A DNA stretch of 64,000 nt from CAYVHU01 sp964451415 (GCA_964451415.1 CAYVHU010000003.1:62001-126000), one strand, 5' to 3'; counted from the first letter of the stretch, positions 32,649 to 42,410 are shown. The notes: generated by a model not told the origin, from the letters alone. A program made the numbers and translations.

Positions 32649-33902
32649 TTACTTCTTTTTCTTTTTCGCCAGAGTTTGTTTTTTTGCAAGAATTTTGGCG
32701 ACCATGTTGCTGCGATCCAGCCGTGATACGATGGGCAGACCGTCGGAACCCAGCAGCGGCGTTAAGTACGACATGAACTTGTCGGTGACATCGTTGCCGT
32801 CCTTGTTGATCATGTTTTTGGCCATGACCTTGGTCTTGGCGGCAACCGCCGAAACCGGGGAAAGCTTGTATTCCACCGCGTAATCGCCGGTGCGGTGAAT
32901 GGTCACCGTGCCGTGTTTTTTCTTGGTGAAGTGTGCGAACTGAGCGGCCTTTTCGCCCACTGCGCGCGCTTCGCTCTGGTCAATGTCGGACACGCAGCCC
33001 AGAAATGAGCGCTGCAGGTAACCGAACGTATCGCCGCGCACGCGCGTGATGCCGGTTTTGGCTTTGATTTGGTCGCACAACAAATCCGCCAGCGCGCCGG
33101 TTCCGGAAAGCTGGACGTTGCCGTGGGCGTCTTTCTCGATGTTCTTCATCAACGAGGTGATGATCGGCGCGCCCTTGGCGTCGTGGATGCCCTCCGATAC
33201 CGCGACGATGCAGCGGCCATGTTTATCGTAGACGCGCTTCACATCCTTGAGGAACTGGTTCATGTTGAAGGTGCTTTCCGGCACGTAGATCAAGTGCGGT
33301 CCATCGCCATCATATAGGCGCGCAGCGGCAGCGGCAGCGGTCAGAAAGCCCGCGTGGCGTCCCATGACCACGCCGACATAGACGCCTTTGAGGGCGGCAT
33401 TGTCCTGATTGATGCCGGCGAAGGCCGAAGCCACGAACTTGGCGGCTGAGGGAAATCCCGGCGTGTGATCGTTGATCATCAGATCGTTGTCGATGGTTTT
33501 CGGGATATGAATGCAGGTTAAGTCATGGCCGGTTTTGTGTGCATGTTCCGCGATGATGCGGGCGGCGTCCGAAGAATCATTGCCCCCGATGTAAAAGAAT
33601 GTGCCGATGTCGTGCGCCTTCAAAACGCGTGAAATTTCCTGACAATACGCGGCGTCCGGCTTGTCGCGGGTCGAACCCAGCGCCGAACAGGGCGTTTGCG
33701 CGACCGCTTCCAAGTTGGTGGTTGTTTCCTGTGTCAGATCCAGAAAGTCTTCGTTGACGATACCGCTGACGCCGTGCAGGGCGCCGTAGACGTGCTCGAC
33801 GCCCGCGAATTTCCGGGATTCTAAGATCGCGCCGACAAGTGATTGATTGATGACAGCCGTGGGACCGCCGCCTTGAGCGATCAGGATTTTGCCTTTGAGC
33901 AT
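32649..33902 (-). CDS. pfp: Pyrophosphate-dependent 6-phosphofructokinase
   Basis: A 417-residue enzyme that converts fructose 6-phosphate and pyrophosphate to fructose 1,6-bisphosphate and phosphate, reversibly. GGNDSSD near residues 106-112 and PKTIDND at 134-140 are the PPi-type motifs; ATP-PFK would have GGDGS and GTIDND. The N-terminal IAQGGGPTAVINQSL and the MGRHAGFLTAAAA segment fit the group II family. The C terminus ends in a Lys-rich run (AKKQTLAKKKKK). It is a single gene with its own terminator. A PPi enzyme gives glycolytic and gluconeogenic flexibility. Confidence 0.92.
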   Translation of the reverse strand: MLKGKILIAQGGGPTAVINQSLVGAILESRKFAGVEHVYGALHGVSGIVNEDFLDLTQETTTNLEAVAQTPCSALGSTRDKPDAAYCQEISRVLKAHDIGTFFYIGGNDSSDAARIIAEHAHKTGHDLTCIHIPKTIDNDLMINDHTPGFPSAAKFVASAFAGINQDNAALKGVYVGVVMGRHAGFLTAAAAAARLYDGDGPHLIYVPESTFNMNQFLKDVKRVYDKHGRCIVAVSEGIHDAKGAPIITSLMKNIEKDAHGNVQLSGTGALADLLCDQIKAKTGITRVRGDTFGYLQRSFLGCVSDIDQSEARAVGEKAAQFAHFTKKKHGTVTIHRTGDYAVEYKLSPVSAVAAKTKVMAKNMINKDGNDVTDKFMSYLTPLLGSDGLPIVSRLDRSNMVAKILAKKQTLAKKKKK

Positions 33903-34075
33903 AAACTTCCCCTGTTTAGGTGGTGATTTTCGTACGCAGTTTACCCTTGTGCAGCCTAAGAGTGAAGGAAATCGTATCCGGCGGAGCCATGGGATACACT
34001 TTCATGGGGCAATGAAAAAAAAGAAGGTTGATTTTCGCTCACCGAGCAGTTACTTAACCCGAGCTTCTCAGCCGA

Positions 34076-34151
34076 GACCCCTTCGTCTAGAGGCCTAGGA
34101 CACCGCCTTTTCACGGCGGCAACACGGGTTCAAATCCCGTAGGGGTCACCA
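34076..34151 (+). tRNA. tRNA-Glu (anticodon TTC)
   Basis: Acceptor stem GACCCCT (34076-34082) pairs with AGGGGTC (34141-34147), followed by discriminator A and an encoded CCA (34149-34151). The anticodon arm CCGCC-TTTTCAC-GGCGG carries TTC, and the T arm has GGTTCAAATCC. All four arms can be drawn, so this is a glutamate tRNA. Confidence 0.95.
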
Positions 34152-34182
34152 AGCCTTTCAAGGTTTCATGTTTTCAAGGTTT

Positions 34183-34207
34183 TTCCCCAAGCGGTCTATT
34201 TGGGGAA
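34183..34207. other. 8-bp perfect stem-loop between tRNA-Glu and the AT-rich protease
   Basis: TTCCCCAA and TTGGGGAA pair around a 9-base loop. It lies 15 bp before the protease stop and 32 bp after the tRNA. No U-tract follows it in either direction, so it is not a typical terminator. Confidence 0.5.
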
Positions 34208-34221
34208 GCGGTTGTTTGACG

Positions 34222-35475
34222 TTATTGTACGCATGAAATTCTATAACTAATGGCTTTTCCGATATCGCCGATGTCGGCAGGCGAGAGGTGTTCACGGCTC
34301 GTGCTGACGCTATAATTGATACCATTGGTATCCAGGAAATTTTCCGCAATCGTGGACTTGATTGCAAAATTAACATTTTGCGGCACATCGCCGGTTACTT
34401 TTAAAACGGCCAGCGTGTTCAGTTTGCTTTCAACAATCCCAACGATCAAACCGTTTTCGTCCAGGAGTGGCCCGCCGCTGTTTCCAGGCTGAATAGGTGT
34501 GGTGATCTGCAGCATCCTGGTGTCGTCTTCTAAACCGGCTAAGGCTGTTACAGTCCCTGTTGTGACGGTGCCGTCGCTTGACAATAATCCGTGTAGAGGG
34601 TAGCCGAAAACAATAACAGGGTCGGCTGGTCTGATATATTTTCCAACCCTAAACTTTGAAAAGTTGATTTTCTTTAAGTCGGCTTTCAATAGTGCCAAGT
34701 CATTTTTTGTATCTCGTGCGATAATTACAATCGGTATATTACCATATGTACCTTTTGCGTATACTTTTTTGCATTCGCTAACAACGTGAGCATTTGTTAT
34801 CAAATATCCATTTTGATTAACTGCAAATGCAGTTCCTGATAGTGTAGTCTTTTTGCTCGGTGATGTTTCTTCTCTGATTTTTGCTTTTTTAACAGGAATT
34901 GCTGCAGAGATGCGTTCAACTCTTTTTGAATTTTTATCAAAATAGGCCGCCAGTTTCCTGACATATCCAGATTGATTAGCGGCAATGGCCCTTCTAATGG
35001 CGATGTTTCGTCGTTCTGTTGCCATCAACGCATCGCCTGGAGTCGCCTTCCCGGTGCTATGAACATTCACCTCATAGATGGATTTTCCATAAGTTGTTTT
35101 TAGAATATATATGGAATTAACTATTGATGTCAGGGTTAGGCCAAATATGTCAGAATAAATAAGTATGGATCTTATTTGAATATTAAGTGAATTATCAGAA
35201 TTCTGATCAAATAAATTTGATTTTATAAGTGTGTTGTGTAGGGCTTGAATGACCATGCCGGCTTCATACCGGTTTGGAGGCTTGTAACCAAGTGTGACAT
35301 CCCCTAACGCAACCTTTACTTTAGCCGCTTTTTCTATAGGTAAGTTATTCGGCATGTATTGAGAGGGATTTGTTGTCGGATTTCCCGCACATGCGGACAG
35401 CATGAGGGCGCTGGCACCGAGAATGAGAATTTTTGAGTAAAACGATGATGGTGAATACGGTGTGTCGAATTGCAT
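34222..35475 (-). CDS. Trypsin-like serine protease lipoprotein, AT-rich
   Basis: A 417-residue predicted lipoprotein (lipobox LSAC, Cys at residue 29). The C-terminal half is a trypsin-like domain: H in ITNAHVVSECK near residue 230, D in TKNDLALLKAD near 258 and S in QPGNSGGPLLDENG near 335, so it has the full HtrA-like triad, but no PDZ domain is seen. The N-terminal half is not recognised. Base composition is clearly AT-richer than its neighbours and codon use differs, suggesting recent acquisition beside the tRNA. The start is set by AAAAGGGGG just upstream. Substrate is unknown. Confidence 0.8.
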   Translation of the reverse strand: MQFDTPYSPSSFYSKILILGASALMLSACAGNPTTNPSQYMPNNLPIEKAAKVKVALGDVTLGYKPPNRYEAGMVIQALHNTLIKSNLFDQNSDNSLNIQIRSILIYSDIFGLTLTSIVNSIYILKTTYGKSIYEVNVHSTGKATPGDALMATERRNIAIRRAIAANQSGYVRKLAAYFDKNSKRVERISAAIPVKKAKIREETSPSKKTTLSGTAFAVNQNGYLITNAHVVSECKKVYAKGTYGNIPIVIIARDTKNDLALLKADLKKINFSKFRVGKYIRPADPVIVFGYPLHGLLSSDGTVTTGTVTALAGLEDDTRMLQITTPIQPGNSGGPLLDENGLIVGIVESKLNTLAVLKVTGDVPQNVNFAIKSTIAENFLDTNGINYSVSTSREHLSPADIGDIGKAISYRISCVQ

Positions 35476-35637
35476 GAATTGCCCCCTTTTGCAATTTATA
35501 CGATTTGACCATCTTCGATCCTTGATATCAAACGGATAAATATATCGCCTTGTTCCCAAATTTCTTTGTTGTGTGTGATACTTTTTCAAGATCAGCTTGG
35601 GCCCAAGTGTCGATTCTAGTTGCAGGGACCCAACGTC

Positions 35638-36660
35638 ATGGTCGGAGCGAAAACAAAATCTGCATTGTGGGTCGCGCTGGCTTTTGCGCTGAGTCTGACG
35701 GTGCTGTTTTTTATTTTTCGCAAACTCGACATCGAACAGCTGTTGCGCGTTTTTGAGCGGGCGAAGATTTCCTGGCTTCTTCTTCTCGTCGTTCTTGTTC
35801 CCCTTGAACAGGTTGTGCGCGCCTGGAAATGGCGGCAGATTCTATTCGATATTCAGAAAGTCAGGACGTTGCACCTGTTTGGTGCGGTCATGGCCGGCTA
35901 TTTCGCCAACATGGCGGTGCCCCTGGGCATCAGTCCGTTGGTCCGTGCATGGCTGATCGCCAGACGCGAAAGTCTGAAATTGGCTACGGTCTTGATGACC
36001 ACGGCGATCGAGCGTTTCGTCGATGGGATTGTTTTTTCGGGCCTGGTCGGCGTGTTCGTCGTTTTTGCTGAGTTGCCGGTCTTCAAGGGTGATCTTCGCG
36101 AGGGAGTTCTGGCGGCGGGGTTGGGCGGATTTATTTTGTTCGGCGGTCTCTTGTGGACGCTTTACCGGGGCCGGGAAATGTTGAATCGACCGCACAGTTT
36201 TATAGGGCGCTTGGTCGGTTGGCTGGAGAATCGGTTTCAGACGTTGAACGGTCTCGGGGAAAGTATTTTCATCGGTATTGTGTGGCCGAAAGAACGCAAA
36301 AGGGGCATAGCCGTTTTTTTTGCCAGCTTGATGATGAAGATGATTTCCGGGGCTCATTTTCTTTGGGCGGGGTTGGCTGTCGGCGTCGTTCTGGCGCCGT
36401 TCGACTATCTCTTTATCCTGATTCTCTCAAGCTTCGCCGGAATTCTCGGTAAGTTCATCAGGATTCCCGGTGGGTTTGTGATCGGCGCCGCCCTTGCGTT
36501 GGAGCTGTTAAAGGTGCCCGGCGAAGAAGCCTTGGCCATGGTGAGCTTTGTTCATCTCGCCTCTGTCTCGACGACCGTGGCGATCGGCGCGCTGGCGTTC
36601 TGGCGCAGTGGCCTCAGCCTTTCGGAAGTTCGCGATTTAAGGCGCGTCAAGCAAAACTGA
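35638..36660 (+). CDS. UPF0104 / lysylphosphatidylglycerol synthase TM-region family protein
   Basis: A 340-residue integral membrane protein with about eight predicted helices. Family marks are the helix bundle with RAWKWRQILFDIQ, MAGYFANMAVPLGISPLVRAWLIAR and AIERFVDGIVFSGLVG. The family (YbhN, MprF N-terminal type) is proposed to flip or handle lipids, though the role is not shown here. ATG at 35638 with GGGA upstream is preferred over a TTG at 35620. It is divergent from the protease and converges with the YbhR-like permease (4 bp apart). Confidence 0.82.
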   Translation: MVGAKTKSALWVALAFALSLTVLFFIFRKLDIEQLLRVFERAKISWLLLLVVLVPLEQVVRAWKWRQILFDIQKVRTLHLFGAVMAGYFANMAVPLGISPLVRAWLIARRESLKLATVLMTTAIERFVDGIVFSGLVGVFVVFAELPVFKGDLREGVLAAGLGGFILFGGLLWTLYRGREMLNRPHSFIGRLVGWLENRFQTLNGLGESIFIGIVWPKERKRGIAVFFASLMMKMISGAHFLWAGLAVGVVLAPFDYLFILILSSFAGILGKFIRIPGGFVIGAALALELLKVPGEEALAMVSFVHLASVSTTVAIGALAFWRSGLSLSEVRDLRRVKQN

Positions 36661-36664
36661 ACAT

Positions 36665-37774
36665 TCATGTCATACGGCGGTTGAACAGCCATGCGGCGCT
36701 GGCCATGGTGACAAACGCGATCAAGGCCAGCGGCCATGAATTCGCAAGCACGGCGCTCAACGGCATATCCTTGGTGAACAGGCCATTGACGATCACTAAA
36801 AAATGACGCAGCGGATTGATCAAGGTGAAGGTTTGCAGCCAGTCGGGCATATTTTCCACCGGTGTGGCGAATCCCGAAAGCAGGATTGCGGGCGCGATAA
36901 AAACAAAGGACCCCAAAAAAGCCTGCTGTTGCGTTTGAGACAGCGCGGAAATAAACAAACCGACGCCGATGACGGACAGAAGATAGATGGTGAGGCTGAA
37001 ATAAAGCAGCACCAGTGAGCCGGTAAAGGGGATATGAAAAACAAACGTGGAAATGAGTAGGAACACCGTGCCGTTGAGCAGGCCGATCAGCAGCGAGGGA
37101 ACTGTCTTGCCGATGATGATTTCTGCGGGTTTGAGCGGGGATACCAGAAGCTGATCGAAGGTGCCGATTTCGCGTTCGCGTGCGATGGACAGCGCGGTCA
37201 CCGAAAGCCCGAGCACCATCCCGATGGTCCCGATCAGACCCGGCACCGTGAACCACCGGTAAATGAGGTTCGGGTTGAACCAATTGCGTGCGACGACCAC
37301 GCTTGGCGGTTCGGGTCGGCCCCTGGTGGTGGCGATCTCCTGGTTGAGGCTTTGCACGATTGCGGCCACATAGCCCTGAACGATCTGGGCAGCGTTGGAA
37401 CGTCGCCCGTCGAGGATCAACTGAATTTCTGTTGCCCGTCCGGCGGCGATGTCGCTGGAAAAATTCTGGGGAATATGGACGGCCACGATTGCCTTCTGCG
37501 TATCAATGAGGGGGCGGATATCTGCGAGTCTGGCAACCGGGCGGATGGAGGTGAAAACGGGGGCGCCGGTGAAACGCTGCGTCAGTTCACGCGCCCAATG
37601 GCCGTGATCTTGGTCGAAGATCGCTACCGAGACGTTTCTCACTTCCAACGTGGCGGCGAAACCGAAGGCGAAGAGTTGGAAAAGTGGGGGGCCGATGAGT
37701 GCCATACGCGCATGGCGATCGCGAAAGATAATGAGCAGTTCTTTCATGATAAGGGCTTTGAGGCGTCCGAACAT
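36665..37774 (-). CDS. ybhR: ABC-2 transporter permease, YbhR type
   Basis: A 369-residue membrane subunit with one N-terminal helix, a long extracytoplasmic segment (about residues 45-170, ARELTQRFTGAPVF... QSLNQEIATTRG) and five or six C-terminal helices. The AREREIGTFDQLLVSP segment is the ABC-2 permease signature. It follows the YbhS-type permease by 1 bp. Together with YbhF and YbhG they form a drug-efflux-like exporter. Substrate is inferred from family (antibiotics/dyes or cations in E. coli). Confidence 0.85.
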   Translation of the reverse strand: MFGRLKALIMKELLIIFRDRHARMALIGPPLFQLFAFGFAATLEVRNVSVAIFDQDHGHWARELTQRFTGAPVFTSIRPVARLADIRPLIDTQKAIVAVHIPQNFSSDIAAGRATEIQLILDGRRSNAAQIVQGYVAAIVQSLNQEIATTRGRPEPPSVVVARNWFNPNLIYRWFTVPGLIGTIGMVLGLSVTALSIAREREIGTFDQLLVSPLKPAEIIIGKTVPSLLIGLLNGTVFLLISTFVFHIPFTGSLVLLYFSLTIYLLSVIGVGLFISALSQTQQQAFLGSFVFIAPAILLSGFATPVENMPDWLQTFTLINPLRHFLVIVNGLFTKDMPLSAVLANSWPLALIAFVTMASAAWLFNRRMT

Positions 37775-37775
37775 G

Positions 37776-38915
37776 TCAATCGAGCCTTTTGTGCGTAAAG
37801 CGGATGGCAAGGGCGAAAAAAACAGCGCCCAGACCGAGCAGAGCGGCGATGTCGCGCAACAGCAATGGCCAGATATCGCCTGCCAGAAAAAGAGTCTGCA
37901 AGCTGGAAACAAAATAGCGTGCCGGTAAAATGAGCGTGATGTCCTGAATGACCAACGGCATACTGTTGATTTCAAAAATGAAACCCGACAGCATCATGGC
38001 GGGCAGAAAGGCGGACATCAAGGCGAGCTGCGAAGCCACGAACTGGTTTTTCGTCAGGGCGGAAATCAGATACCCCTGGCCCAGGGCCGGACACAAAAAG
38101 ACCGCCGATACCACAGACAGGGCAAAATAAGATCCGTGCAAGGGAACGCCGAACAGAAACACCGCTACCAGCGTGCACACCAGCATTGAAAACATGCCGA
38201 TCACGAAATACGGGATGATCTTTCCCGCCAGCAATTCGATTTTGCCTACGGGCGTTGCCATGATGGCCTCCATGGTGCCGCGCTCCCATTCGCGCGCAAT
38301 CACCAAGGCGGTCAGCAAGGTGCCGATCAAGGTCATGATGATCGCTACCGAACCCGGTACCAGAAAATTGCGACTTTTGAGTTCTTCATTGAACCAGTAA
38401 CGCGGTTCGAGCGTAACGGCCTGATGGAACGTCACGCCTTTTTCAAGGGCGCGCTGTTGCAGCCAATTCTGCCATACGCCACGTGCATAGTTTTGAATGA
38501 ATGCGCTGGTGTTGGGTTGGGCGCCATCGGCGATTACCTGGATCGGCGCTTGTGCGTCGCGTCGCTTGAGTTTTGCAGAGAAATCCTGCGGAATTACGAT
38601 GATGCCGCGGATATGGCCCGCGATCAGCTCCGTTTCGAAGTTTTGCCGCGTCCGTGCGATGCGGGTGTCGAAAAAGCGGGAATCGCTGAAGGCCGCGGCC
38701 AGACTTTGCGCTTCGGGAGAGGTGTCTTGAAGAACCAGTCCGAGGGTGATCTTATTGGCATCCAGCGACACGCCGTAACCGAACAAAAACAGCAAGATTA
38801 GTGGTAGAACGACCGCGATCAGCCAGGAACTGGGGTCGCGGACGACCTGGATCGTTTCTTTGATAATGAGCGCGCGAAACCGTCGTGCGCGTCCGTGGGA
38901 AAGCGATATTGTCAT
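37776..38915 (-). CDS. ybhS: ABC-2 transporter permease, YbhS type
   Basis: A 379-residue permease with the same layout as YbhR: N-terminal helix (SSWLIAVVLPLILLFLFG), large soluble loop, and C-terminal helices. REWERGTMEAIMATPVGKIE is its ABC-2 signature. Start at 38915 overlaps the YbhF stop by four bases. YbhS and YbhR are likely to heterodimerise. Confidence 0.85.
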   Translation of the reverse strand: MTISLSHGRARRFRALIIKETIQVVRDPSSWLIAVVLPLILLFLFGYGVSLDANKITLGLVLQDTSPEAQSLAAAFSDSRFFDTRIARTRQNFETELIAGHIRGIIVIPQDFSAKLKRRDAQAPIQVIADGAQPNTSAFIQNYARGVWQNWLQQRALEKGVTFHQAVTLEPRYWFNEELKSRNFLVPGSVAIIMTLIGTLLTALVIAREWERGTMEAIMATPVGKIELLAGKIIPYFVIGMFSMLVCTLVAVFLFGVPLHGSYFALSVVSAVFLCPALGQGYLISALTKNQFVASQLALMSAFLPAMMLSGFIFEINSMPLVIQDITLILPARYFVSSLQTLFLAGDIWPLLLRDIAALLGLGAVFFALAIRFTHKRLD

Positions 38916-40651
38916 ACCGCCACCCGCTGGGGGGCGTCGAAGGACTCGATCAAGGAGATGAAGGCCTCTTCCAGGGTCGGTTCCTTCAGGTCGTCCCGGC
39001 GGGCACGGTTCTTGAGGTCGTCGGGCGACCCCGAAGCGATTTCCTGGCCGCGGTAAATCAGACCGATGCGGTCGCAATATTCAGCTTCGTCCATGAAGTG
39101 GGTGGTCACCATGATCGTGATTCCCAATTCGACCATGGCGTTGATGTGGGTCCAGAATTCGCGTCGGGTGATGGGGTCCACCCCGGATGTCGGTTCGTCG
39201 AGAAACAAAACCGCCGGTTCGTGCATGATCGCACACGCCAATGCGAGGCGCTGTTTGAAGCCCAGCGGCAGGGCCCTGGCCGAATGATTGAGATAAGGTT
39301 CCAGGGCGAAAATCTCGATCATCAGTGCAATTTGTTCGCGACGTTGGCGCCCCTTCAAAGCGTAAACGCCGGAAAAGAAATCGAGGTTCTGACGCACGCT
39401 CAAGTTCCCGTAAAGGGAAAATTTTTGCGCCATGTAGCCAAGATGTTGGCGGGCCTGGCTGGAACTGTCTCTTAATTCGATGCCGGCGATTTTCGCACTG
39501 CCTTGCGTCGGTTTGAGTAGGCCGCAGAGCATCTTGAAGGTTGTTGATTTCCCCGCGCCGTTGGGGCCTAGAAGACCGAAAACTTCTCCCCGTTTGATGG
39601 AAAAAGAGACGTCGTGCACGGCTGTGAAGTCGCCGAAATGTTTGGTTAGGTTCACCGCCTCGATGACGGTTTCGCCGGTGTCCTTAATGGGGTGCATGTG
39701 TTGCGTCAATGCGGAGCGTCCCCCCGGGCCGCCGCCGAGAATATCGACGAAGGCGTCTTCGAAACGCGGCGATACCGGTTGCAGGAACGTCCCGGTGGTC
39801 CCGGGCAAGATCGGCATTTTGCCGTCTTCAGGACGTTCGCGCAGGACCAGGCGCACAGCTTTTCCTTGAATGACGCCGTCGATGACGTTGTCGTCGTCCA
39901 GAACCCGCGTCAAAGTCGCTCGCTGGCCGTTCGATAGGCCGTCGCTAAGACGATAAACCCGTCCTTCGACCCGCGCGCTCAAGGTGGATGGTGGTCCCGT
40001 AAACAGCAATGTGCCTTCGCTGAGCAAAAGCACGTCATCGCATTTTTCAGCTTCGTCCAGATAGGCGGTCGACCACACCACCGAGATGCCATCCTTGGTC
40101 AGATCCTGGACCATGCGCCACAGTTCACGGCGTGAAAGGGGATCGACGCCGACGCTCGGTTCATCGAGCAACAGCAGCTTCGGCCTTTGCAATAAGGCGC
40201 ATGCCAGGCCCAGTTTCTGTTTCATGCCACCTGACAGTGCACCCGCCAGACGTTTGGTGAAGGCTTCTAAATCCGTGAAGGCGAGAAGTTTTTCAAATTG
40301 ATCTCGGCGTTCCTGCCCCGTGACGTCGCGAAGCTCGGCGTAAAGGTTCAGGTTTTCCTGAACGCTCAAGTCTTCGTAAAGGCCAAAGCGTTGTGGCATG
40401 TAGCCGCAAAAGGTATGGATGGCGTTCGCTTCGTTGACGCTGTCCAGCCCGGCCACCGTGATGCGTCCCTCTTCAGGCTTCAACAGTCCGACCATCAGAC
40501 GCAGCAGCGTTGTTTTGCCCGCGCCGTCGGGGCCGACCAGACCCGTGATGCGTCCTTTGGCGATGGTTGCGCATAGGTTTTTCAACGCCGCCGGCTCGTT
40601 GGGTGAAAAGCGTTTGGTGATGGCGTCGATGGTCACGATGACGTCTGTCAC
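38912..40651 (-). CDS. ybhF: Tandem ATP-binding subunit of ABC exporter, YbhF type
   Basis: A 579-residue protein with two complete nucleotide-binding domains in one chain. Domain 1 has GPDGAGKTTLLRL near residue 40 and LSGGMKQKLGLACAL; domain 2 has GLLGPNGAGKSTTFK and LPLGFKQRLALACAI, plus LLLDEPSVGVDPLSRREL and LFLDEPTSGVDPITRREF. The second signature loop reads LPLGFKQ rather than LSGGQ, a degenerate form also typical of YbhF. It starts with GTG overlapping the HlyD-like gene stop (GTGA). It powers the YbhS/YbhR permeases. Confidence 0.92.
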   Translation of the reverse strand: MTDVIVTIDAITKRFSPNEPAALKNLCATIAKGRITGLVGPDGAGKTTLLRLMVGLLKPEEGRITVAGLDSVNEANAIHTFCGYMPQRFGLYEDLSVQENLNLYAELRDVTGQERRDQFEKLLAFTDLEAFTKRLAGALSGGMKQKLGLACALLQRPKLLLLDEPSVGVDPLSRRELWRMVQDLTKDGISVVWSTAYLDEAEKCDDVLLLSEGTLLFTGPPSTLSARVEGRVYRLSDGLSNGQRATLTRVLDDDNVIDGVIQGKAVRLVLRERPEDGKMPILPGTTGTFLQPVSPRFEDAFVDILGGGPGGRSALTQHMHPIKDTGETVIEAVNLTKHFGDFTAVHDVSFSIKRGEVFGLLGPNGAGKSTTFKMLCGLLKPTQGSAKIAGIELRDSSSQARQHLGYMAQKFSLYGNLSVRQNLDFFSGVYALKGRQRREQIALMIEIFALEPYLNHSARALPLGFKQRLALACAIMHEPAVLFLDEPTSGVDPITRREFWTHINAMVELGITIMVTTHFMDEAEYCDRIGLIYRGQEIASGSPDDLKNRARRDDLKEPTLEEAFISLIESFDAPQRVAV

Positions 40652-41646
40652 GGTGCCGCCTTTGTTTTGTCGAGGATCACGCTCACGGGCATGCCCTGTC
40701 GTAATCCCTGTGGCGGATCGTCTACGATCACCCGCAGTCGATAGACCAAGTCGGTGCGCAAATCCGCTGTCTCGACGCTTTTGGGGGTGAACTCCGCGCG
40801 TGGTGAAATGAACCCAATGTGTGCTTTGTATATCCGCCCCGGTTCACTGTCGGTGAACACGGATGCTTTCATGCCGGGGTGGATGTGCCCTAGATCCGGC
40901 TCGTTCACATAGGCGCGCACCCATACCGGTTTGACGAGTGACAGGGTATAGAGCGGCGCCCCGGCAGAGACGATTGCGCCCGGTTCTTCGATACGGCTGA
41001 GAATGACGCCGGCGTTGGGAGCAATTATGGTGGCGTCTGAAAGTGCCGTTTGGGCGATGGCCAAACGCGCTTGCGCCATGGCCAGCGTTGCTTTCGCCGC
41101 TTCGATATCTTCCTTGCGGAAACCGTTTTCCAACAATGTCAACGCATCTTGCACCGCGCGCAGGTTTGCTCTGGCGGTAGCCTGGAGCGCAACGGCGTCG
41201 TCGTGGATTTGTTGCGAGACATGGCCTTTTGCCACCAGGGTCTGCTGGCGTTTGAGGTTGATGCGGGCATTTTTCAAAGCGGCGCGGCGGGCGGCGACAA
41301 GGGCGCGGGCCTGGTTGATTTTTTCCGGACGGAACCCGGCGTTGAATTTCCGCACCACCGCTTGCTGGGCGGCGACTTCGGCCTCGGCCAGATGAACGGC
41401 GTTTTCAAAGGGCGTCTTGTCGAGGGTGGCGAGGATTGTTCCCGGGGAAATTTGCGCCCCTTCCTCGAAATCCATGGTGGCGATGCGCCCGCCGACGCGA
41501 AAGCCCAGATCAACCTGCCGGACGTCCACGTTGCCATAAAGCGTCAACATTCCTTGCGGGGAGGTTCGAGGGGACAGGCCGTAGCGCCACGTGGCGAAAC
41601 CGGCTGCGGAAAGAATCAGAATGATAATGATAATGCGTCGTTTCAT
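40648..41646 (-). CDS. ybhG: HlyD-family periplasmic adaptor, YbhG type
   Basis: A 332-residue membrane-fusion protein: N-terminal membrane anchor (about residues 5-20), a lipoyl-like half (GNVDVRQVDLGFRVGGRI), a long alpha-helical hairpin near residues 80-195 (VAAQQAVVRKFNAGFRPEKI...), and a beta-barrel part ending in LRQGMPVSVIL. It connects the ABC exporter to an outer membrane channel, for which no gene is nearby. It is 5 bp downstream of cecR. Confidence 0.9.
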   Translation of the reverse strand: MKRRIIIIILILSAAGFATWRYGLSPRTSPQGMLTLYGNVDVRQVDLGFRVGGRIATMDFEEGAQISPGTILATLDKTPFENAVHLAEAEVAAQQAVVRKFNAGFRPEKINQARALVAARRAALKNARINLKRQQTLVAKGHVSQQIHDDAVALQATARANLRAVQDALTLLENGFRKEDIEAAKATLAMAQARLAIAQTALSDATIIAPNAGVILSRIEEPGAIVSAGAPLYTLSLVKPVWVRAYVNEPDLGHIHPGMKASVFTDSEPGRIYKAHIGFISPRAEFTPKSVETADLRTDLVYRLRVIVDDPPQGLRQGMPVSVILDKTKAAP

Positions 41647-41651
41647 GGCGG

Positions 41652-42410
41652 TTACGCCCCCGTGTCGGAAAGGATGGCTCGGGTCTGCTTGCGCACGACC
41701 TCTAAAATGGCGTCGATGCGGTGTTGCGTGAAGGTTTCCCAGTCCAGACGGCGCAAGGCGGTGGCGCGCGCGGTGCGAAATACGATGATCTGACCGAGGA
41801 TGGCGGTGGTGCGAATTAAAGTGTCTTCATCGTCTTGTGCCTGATCCAGAATCTTCGCAACCAGGGCCGTGCACAGGTTATGGATCGGACCGAGCATGCC
41901 GTTGTAAAGAATGTCGAAGGCGGGTGTCGGGTCCATTTGTTCGCGCGTAACAAAGCGTACCCAATGTTCGTTGCCGTCAGCGCCCAGTAAAATCGCGGCC
42001 ACGGAAACGAGCATATCTTGCAGCACCGCCATGGCGTCATTGCGGGTCAATGCAGGGTCTTGAAGGGCGGCTTGTGCCTTGGCGATGGCGGGGGCGTGTT
42101 TGGCGGCGGCCCCGGTGGCGATGTGTTCGGCGGCGGCTTTGTAGAGGCCTTCCTTGCTGCCGAAATAGTAGGGGATGGCCGATAAGTTCACCCCGGCCTT
42201 TTGGGCCAGTAAACGTGTGCTCGCCCCGTCAAAACCAAGGTTCCCAAAAACGTCGATCGCCGTATCAACAAGCCGCTGACGGCTCTGCGCCCCGCACGGA
42301 TAGGCCCCTTGACGCTGCGGAGTTTGCTGGTCGGGGGCTTGTCGTGGAGGCGGGGGAGCTTGTCGCGTGGAAACGTGTTGCGATGATACTTTCTGCGCGC
42401 GCTTGGCCAT
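41652..42410 (-). CDS. cecR: TetR-type regulator, CecR (YbiH) type
   Basis: A 252-residue repressor. The N-terminal 55 residues are Pro/Gln-rich and basic; then a TetR DNA-binding helix-turn-helix: QRLVDTAIDVFGNLGFDGAS TRLLAQKAGVNLSAIPYYFG (residues 60-100, the TetR core). A C-terminal ligand/dimer domain follows. ATG at 42410 fits GGGAAAA upstream; the GTG three bases before is the alternative. E. coli places cecR before ybhGFSR in the same order, so it probably regulates its own operon. Confidence 0.88.
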   Translation of the reverse strand: MAKRAQKVSSQHVSTRQAPPPPRQAPDQQTPQRQGAYPCGAQSRQRLVDTAIDVFGNLGFDGASTRLLAQKAGVNLSAIPYYFGSKEGLYKAAAEHIATGAAAKHAPAIAKAQAALQDPALTRNDAMAVLQDMLVSVAAILLGADGNEHWVRFVTREQMDPTPAFDILYNGMLGPIHNLCTALVAKILDQAQDDEDTLIRTTAILGQIIVFRTARATALRRLDWETFTQHRIDAILEVVRKQTRAILSDTGA

